33,057 nt of DNA from Deltaproteobacteria bacterium (GTDB taxonomy: Bacteria; Myxococcota; Myxococcia; Myxococcales; SZAS-1). This document shows, piece after piece, positions 30,530 through 33,057 of this stretch. Location: positions 1-33,057 of the forward strand of contig JAFEBB010000081.1 in the NCBI GenBank assembly GCA_018266075.1. Direction: 5' to 3'. Under the pieces are notes generated by a model that saw only the letters and a program-made list of their open reading frames with translations, ran no database searches and was not told where the DNA came from. Both the position numbers and the translations under genes were made by a program. Every line of letters begins with the position of its first letter. Positions within the stretch are counted from its first letter, which is position 1.

Positions 30530-32524
30530 TCAGCGGTGCACGGCGAACCAGCCCAGCCCGATGATCAGCGCCAGCGCGAGCAGGCCAATGCCCACGCCCA
30601 TGATCACCGTGGAGCCCGTGCCCGAGGCCTTGTGCGGCCCGGACTGCGCGGGCAGCTCGCCGGTCACCTCCGGCGCGGAGTCGTGGGGCTCGACCTCGTG
30701 GTCGGTAAACAGATTCTCTGCTTGAAGTGCGGCGGCGCGGGCAGCGGGCCGCGAGAAGCCCGGGCGCACGCGGCGCGGCGGGCCGGTGATCTCCTCCACA
30801 GGAGGCGCCGCCTCGGCCTCGGGCGCGGTGTACATGGGCTCTTCGGAGAACGAGTCCAGCCCAAGCACCGTGGCGGCGATCTCGGGCTCTTCGGGCGGCG
30901 CGGGGATGGGCGGCGCCCGCGGCGGCGACGTGCGCGCAGGTCCACCGGTGATGCGCGTGGCGCCTTCGGCGTCCGGCGCCACCGGCTCCTCCGATGAAAC
31001 CGGCCGCGGCGGCCCTGGCACCACGCGCGTGGAGTCGCTCACATCCAGCGGCGGCGCGGGCTGCGGGGCGACCACGCGGGTGGAGTCGATGCCGGGCGCC
31101 TCTTCCTCGAACGCAGGCATGCCCAGCGCGGTGGGCCCGGCCACACCCGGGAACGACGAGGTGCTCTTGCGCCCAGGCGCCGCGCGCATCGAGCCCTTGG
31201 ACTCGATCACCGGCGGCCCGGGCCGCCCTGCGGGCTGCTTGTCCTCGTCGAGGGTGATGGGCTCGCCGGACGCGTCGAGCGCCACGGCTTCCACGGGCGT
31301 GGCCGGCGTCATCACCCGGGCGATCTGGGTGGAGCCGTCGATGTCCGGCATGCCCTCTTGCGGCGTGATCGCCGAGTCCGGCCGGATGGGAGCCGCCGCA
31401 CGCAGGCGCGGATCGGTGGCGACCTTGGCAGCCGGTGGGATCGGCGCGGCCGTCGAAATGCGGCGCGGCGGCTGCGTGCCGGGCTTGGGCGGCGGTGGTG
31501 GTGGCGGCACCGACTTCTGCGGCGGCGCGGGCGGTAGCGGCGGCCCCGGCCGCAGCCCGGAGCCGCTGATTCGCGCGGCCGACTTCGCGGGCGCAGGTGC
31601 GGGCGGCGGCTTGGGCACGCGCGGATCGCTGGGACGCCGCACGGTGGTGTTCTCGCTGCCCATCGCCATCGTGTCTTCGAATTCCTCGGCGAAGAACTTC
31701 GCGCTCGAGGGCCGCAAGCGGATGTCCCGCGACATCGCCCGGCCGAAGATGCCCTCCAGCCCGATGGGCAGCTCGGGCGCGAGCTGCAAGATCGAGCGCG
31801 GCGCCTGGCTCTGGAGGGTGATGAGGTACTCGGGGATGCTGCTGGCGAGGAACGGCAGCTCGCCCGAGAGCGCCTCGAAGAGCACCACCGCCATCGAGTA
31901 CACGTCGGACGAGGCGGTGAGCTCCTCGCCGCGCGCCTGCTCCGGGCTCATGTACCAGACGGTCCCCAGCACCTGGCCGAAGACGGTGAGCCCATCGCCG
32001 GTGAGGTTCGAGGCCTTGGAGATGCCGAAGTCGAGGAGCTTGATCTGCTCGGTGGTGCCGGTCTGCGCGTAGAAGAGGTTGCCGGGCTTGATGTCGCGGT
32101 GAATGACGCCGGCCGCGTGGGCCTCGGAGAGCGCGCTCACCATGCCGCGCATGAGCTCCAGCGCTTCGAACGGCTGCAGCCGCTTCTTGCGCTTGAGCCG
32201 CGCCTCGAGGTCCTCTCCCTCGAGGAACTCCATCACCATGTACGGCACGCCGTCGGGGAGCTGGTCGAACTCAAGGACCTTCACCACGTTCGGGTTGTCG
32301 AAGCTGGCGGTGATGCGTGCCTCGCGCCGGAAGCGCTCGAGCAGCATGGGATCGGCGGCCATGTCCTTGTTGAGGATCTTGATGGCGGCCTTGGCGCCGG
32401 TGGCCTTGTGTTGGGCCTCGTAGACCGCGCCCATGCCGCCCGCGCCGATGCGCCGGACGGCCTTGTAGTTCGGGCCGATATCGCGGCCGATGAAGGCGTC
32501 GCGCTCGCTGGCTCGAGGGTCCAT
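30530..32524 (-). CDS. Membrane-anchored serine/threonine protein kinase
   Basis: The 664-aa protein has an N-terminal Hanks-type kinase domain (about 20-280): P-loop IGAGGMGAVY (26-35), Lys49 in AIKIL, the catalytic loop HRDIKPGN (Asp144, Asn149), DFG (165-167) and SPEQ in the activation segment. It is therefore predicted active. A Pro/Ala-rich linker of about 350 residues follows, with several repeats of the type DSTRVVAPQP / TRITGGP that look like phospho-acceptor or binding motifs. One transmembrane helix lies at the end (about 638-660, MGVGIGLLALALIIGLGWF) with a very short tail, so the kinase faces the cytoplasm. This Pro-rich layout is common in myxobacterial kinases. No Shine-Dalgarno sequence is clear before the ATG. 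Confidence 0.92.
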   Translation of the reverse strand: MDPRASERDAFIGRDIGPNYKAVRRIGAGGMGAVYEAQHKATGAKAAIKILNKDMAADPMLLERFRREARITASFDNPNVVKVLEFDQLPDGVPYMVMEFLEGEDLEARLKRKKRLQPFEALELMRGMVSALSEAHAAGVIHRDIKPGNLFYAQTGTTEQIKLLDFGISKASNLTGDGLTVFGQVLGTVWYMSPEQARGEELTASSDVYSMAVVLFEALSGELPFLASSIPEYLITLQSQAPRSILQLAPELPIGLEGIFGRAMSRDIRLRPSSAKFFAEEFEDTMAMGSENTTVRRPSDPRVPKPPPAPAPAKSAARISGSGLRPGPPLPPAPPQKSVPPPPPPPKPGTQPPRRISTAAPIPPAAKVATDPRLRAAAPIRPDSAITPQEGMPDIDGSTQIARVMTPATPVEAVALDASGEPITLDEDKQPAGRPGPPVIESKGSMRAAPGRKSTSSFPGVAGPTALGMPAFEEEAPGIDSTRVVAPQPAPPLDVSDSTRVVPGPPRPVSSEEPVAPDAEGATRITGGPARTSPPRAPPIPAPPEEPEIAATVLGLDSFSEEPMYTAPEAEAAPPVEEITGPPRRVRPGFSRPAARAAALQAENLFTDHEVEPHDSAPEVTGELPAQSGPHKASGTGSTVIMGVGIGLLALALIIGLGWFAVHR

Positions 32525-32587
32525 GGAGGTGGGCAGAAGTTCGAGGTGCGCGGTGCGTCAGGGGCCTCACAATACCGGGAAATCCTG

Positions 32588-32605
32588 CGGTTGGATCGGT
32601 TGAAT
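32588..32605. repeat. Imperfect tandem repeat between divergent genes
   Basis: CGGTTGGAT and CGGTTGAAT (8 of 9 identical) lie end to end in the 145-nt region between the divergent kinase and small secreted protein genes. It may be a regulator site. Confidence 0.3.
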
Positions 32606-32669
32606 CTGGGGGCTCGGTCGACGTCCAAGGTAGCGAGCGGCCACGATGCCGCCATCCAGGAGAAAACCC

Positions 32670-32936
32670 ATGCCGCTTCGCACCTTCAGCGCCCTGTCCC
32701 TCGCCGTGGGTCTCTGCTTCGCCAGCGTGGCTGGTGCGGCGCCCAAAGTCCCGTCCGCGCCCGTGACCCAGCACCAGAAGCCGGCGCCGCACGGCAAGGT
32801 CAAGATCGCCCACCGCCCCAAGCTCCGCGTGCAGCCGCGCGAGCCGAACAAGCTCGTGCGCCGTGGGCCGCTCAAGGTGAAGCTGCCCCAGCGCCACCTC
32901 ACGCTGAACAAGCGGTCGATGGCGATCCGCAGGTAG
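32670..32936 (+). CDS. Small secreted basic protein
   Basis: The 88-aa protein has a clear signal peptide (MPLRTFSALSLAVGLCFASVAGA, cleavage near residue 23) and a mature part of about 65 residues that is very basic (many Lys, Arg and His) with KLRVQPREPNKLVRRG and RHLTLNKRSM. It resembles no family I recognise; nucleic-acid, polysaccharide or membrane binding is possible because of charge. The ATG at 32670 has CCAGGAG 7 nt before it; an in-frame ATG at 32646 would add eight residues and is less likely. It is followed by a strong hairpin, indicating a monocistronic mRNA. Confidence 0.72.
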   Translation: MPLRTFSALSLAVGLCFASVAGAAPKVPSAPVTQHQKPAPHGKVKIAHRPKLRVQPREPNKLVRRGPLKVKLPQRHLTLNKRSMAIRR

Positions 32937-32962
32937 CGGCGGCGTCGACAGCGTGAAGCGAT

Positions 32963-32988
32963 CGGGGCCCCGCGCGAGCGGGGCCTCG
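32963..32988 (+). terminator. Terminator-like hairpin after the small secreted protein gene
   Basis: GGCCCCGC-GCGA-GCGGGGCC forms a perfect 8-bp stem, extendable by G-T and G-C pairs to 11 bp, with a GCGA tetraloop, 27 nt after the stop. A weak T-rich CATCTT follows. Confidence 0.6.
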
Positions 32989-33010
32989 TCATCTTGCGAC
33001 GGAAAGCAAC

Positions 33011-33036
33011 GGGGCCGGACCCGAAGGTCCAGCCCC
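33011..33036 (+). terminator. Second hairpin near the window end
   Basis: GGGGC/GCCCC and GGACC/GGTCC stack into a 10-bp stem with one mismatch and the stable CGAA loop. Lying 22 nt after the previous hairpin, it could be a tandem terminator, perhaps serving a gene beyond the window. Confidence 0.45.
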
Positions 33037-33057
33037 GAGGCTCAGCAAGAACAGCTG

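Overview
The window is GC-rich (third codon positions are mostly G or C). Its lipoproteins, Cys-rich repeat protein, FG-GAP protein, Pro-rich membrane Ser/Thr kinase and NADase-type glycan-binding (discoidin-like) protein point to a myxobacterium or a close relative (Myxococcota). This is inferred from gene content and base composition; no rRNA or marker gene is present to name the genus.

Left part (1-9.9 kb): a Cys/His hydrolase-like protein of unknown function, a secreted discoidin-like protein, an aldehyde dehydrogenase, a PhnD-like binding lipoprotein or periplasmic protein, and a DUF523 protein. Next comes an overlapping operon for aromatic amino-acid breakdown (4-hydroxyphenylpyruvate dioxygenase and phenylalanine 4-hydroxylase) with a divergent LysR regulator, then an ABC-F ATPase with a promoter so close to its ATG that the mRNA may be leaderless.

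Middle part (9.9-24.8 kb): a small lipoprotein, a PYROXD2/CrtI-like FAD oxidoreductase, and two very large surface lipoproteins with overlapping reading frames (an FG-GAP/VCBS-type protein and a protein with ten Cys-rich repeats). They are followed by a second aldehyde dehydrogenase and a lineage-type hypothetical protein. A regulated divergon comes next: tetR plus an SDR on the minus strand, and an alpha/beta hydrolase plus a dienoyl-CoA-isomerase-like crotonase on the plus strand, with a perfect TAGACCGGTCTA palindrome between them. A large Gly-rich lipoprotein ends this part.

Right part (24.9-29.4 kb) is the outstanding region. An isolated tRNA-Arg(TCT) and an HNH endonuclease are followed by an array of 24 tRNA genes, all on the minus strand, with spacers of 1 to 69 nt. 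The array is split 17 + 7 by one oppositely oriented membrane glycosyltransferase-like gene. The 25 tRNAs cover 18 amino acids (none for Ser or Gln). Apart from two Met(CAT) genes no anticodon is repeated, and 23 of 25 begin with C or G. Many are structurally deviant: five have C instead of U at position 33, the Leu tRNA lacks a long variable arm, several D-arms are shortened or rearranged, and two T-loops are altered, in one case with an apparent compensating change. This looks like a tRNA array, a rare element type known from some mobile elements, plasmids and phages; here no integrase or phage gene is visible.

The window closes with a FabL-like SDR whose catalytic Tyr appears to be His, a membrane-anchored Ser/Thr protein kinase, a small secreted basic protein, and two strong terminator-like hairpins.
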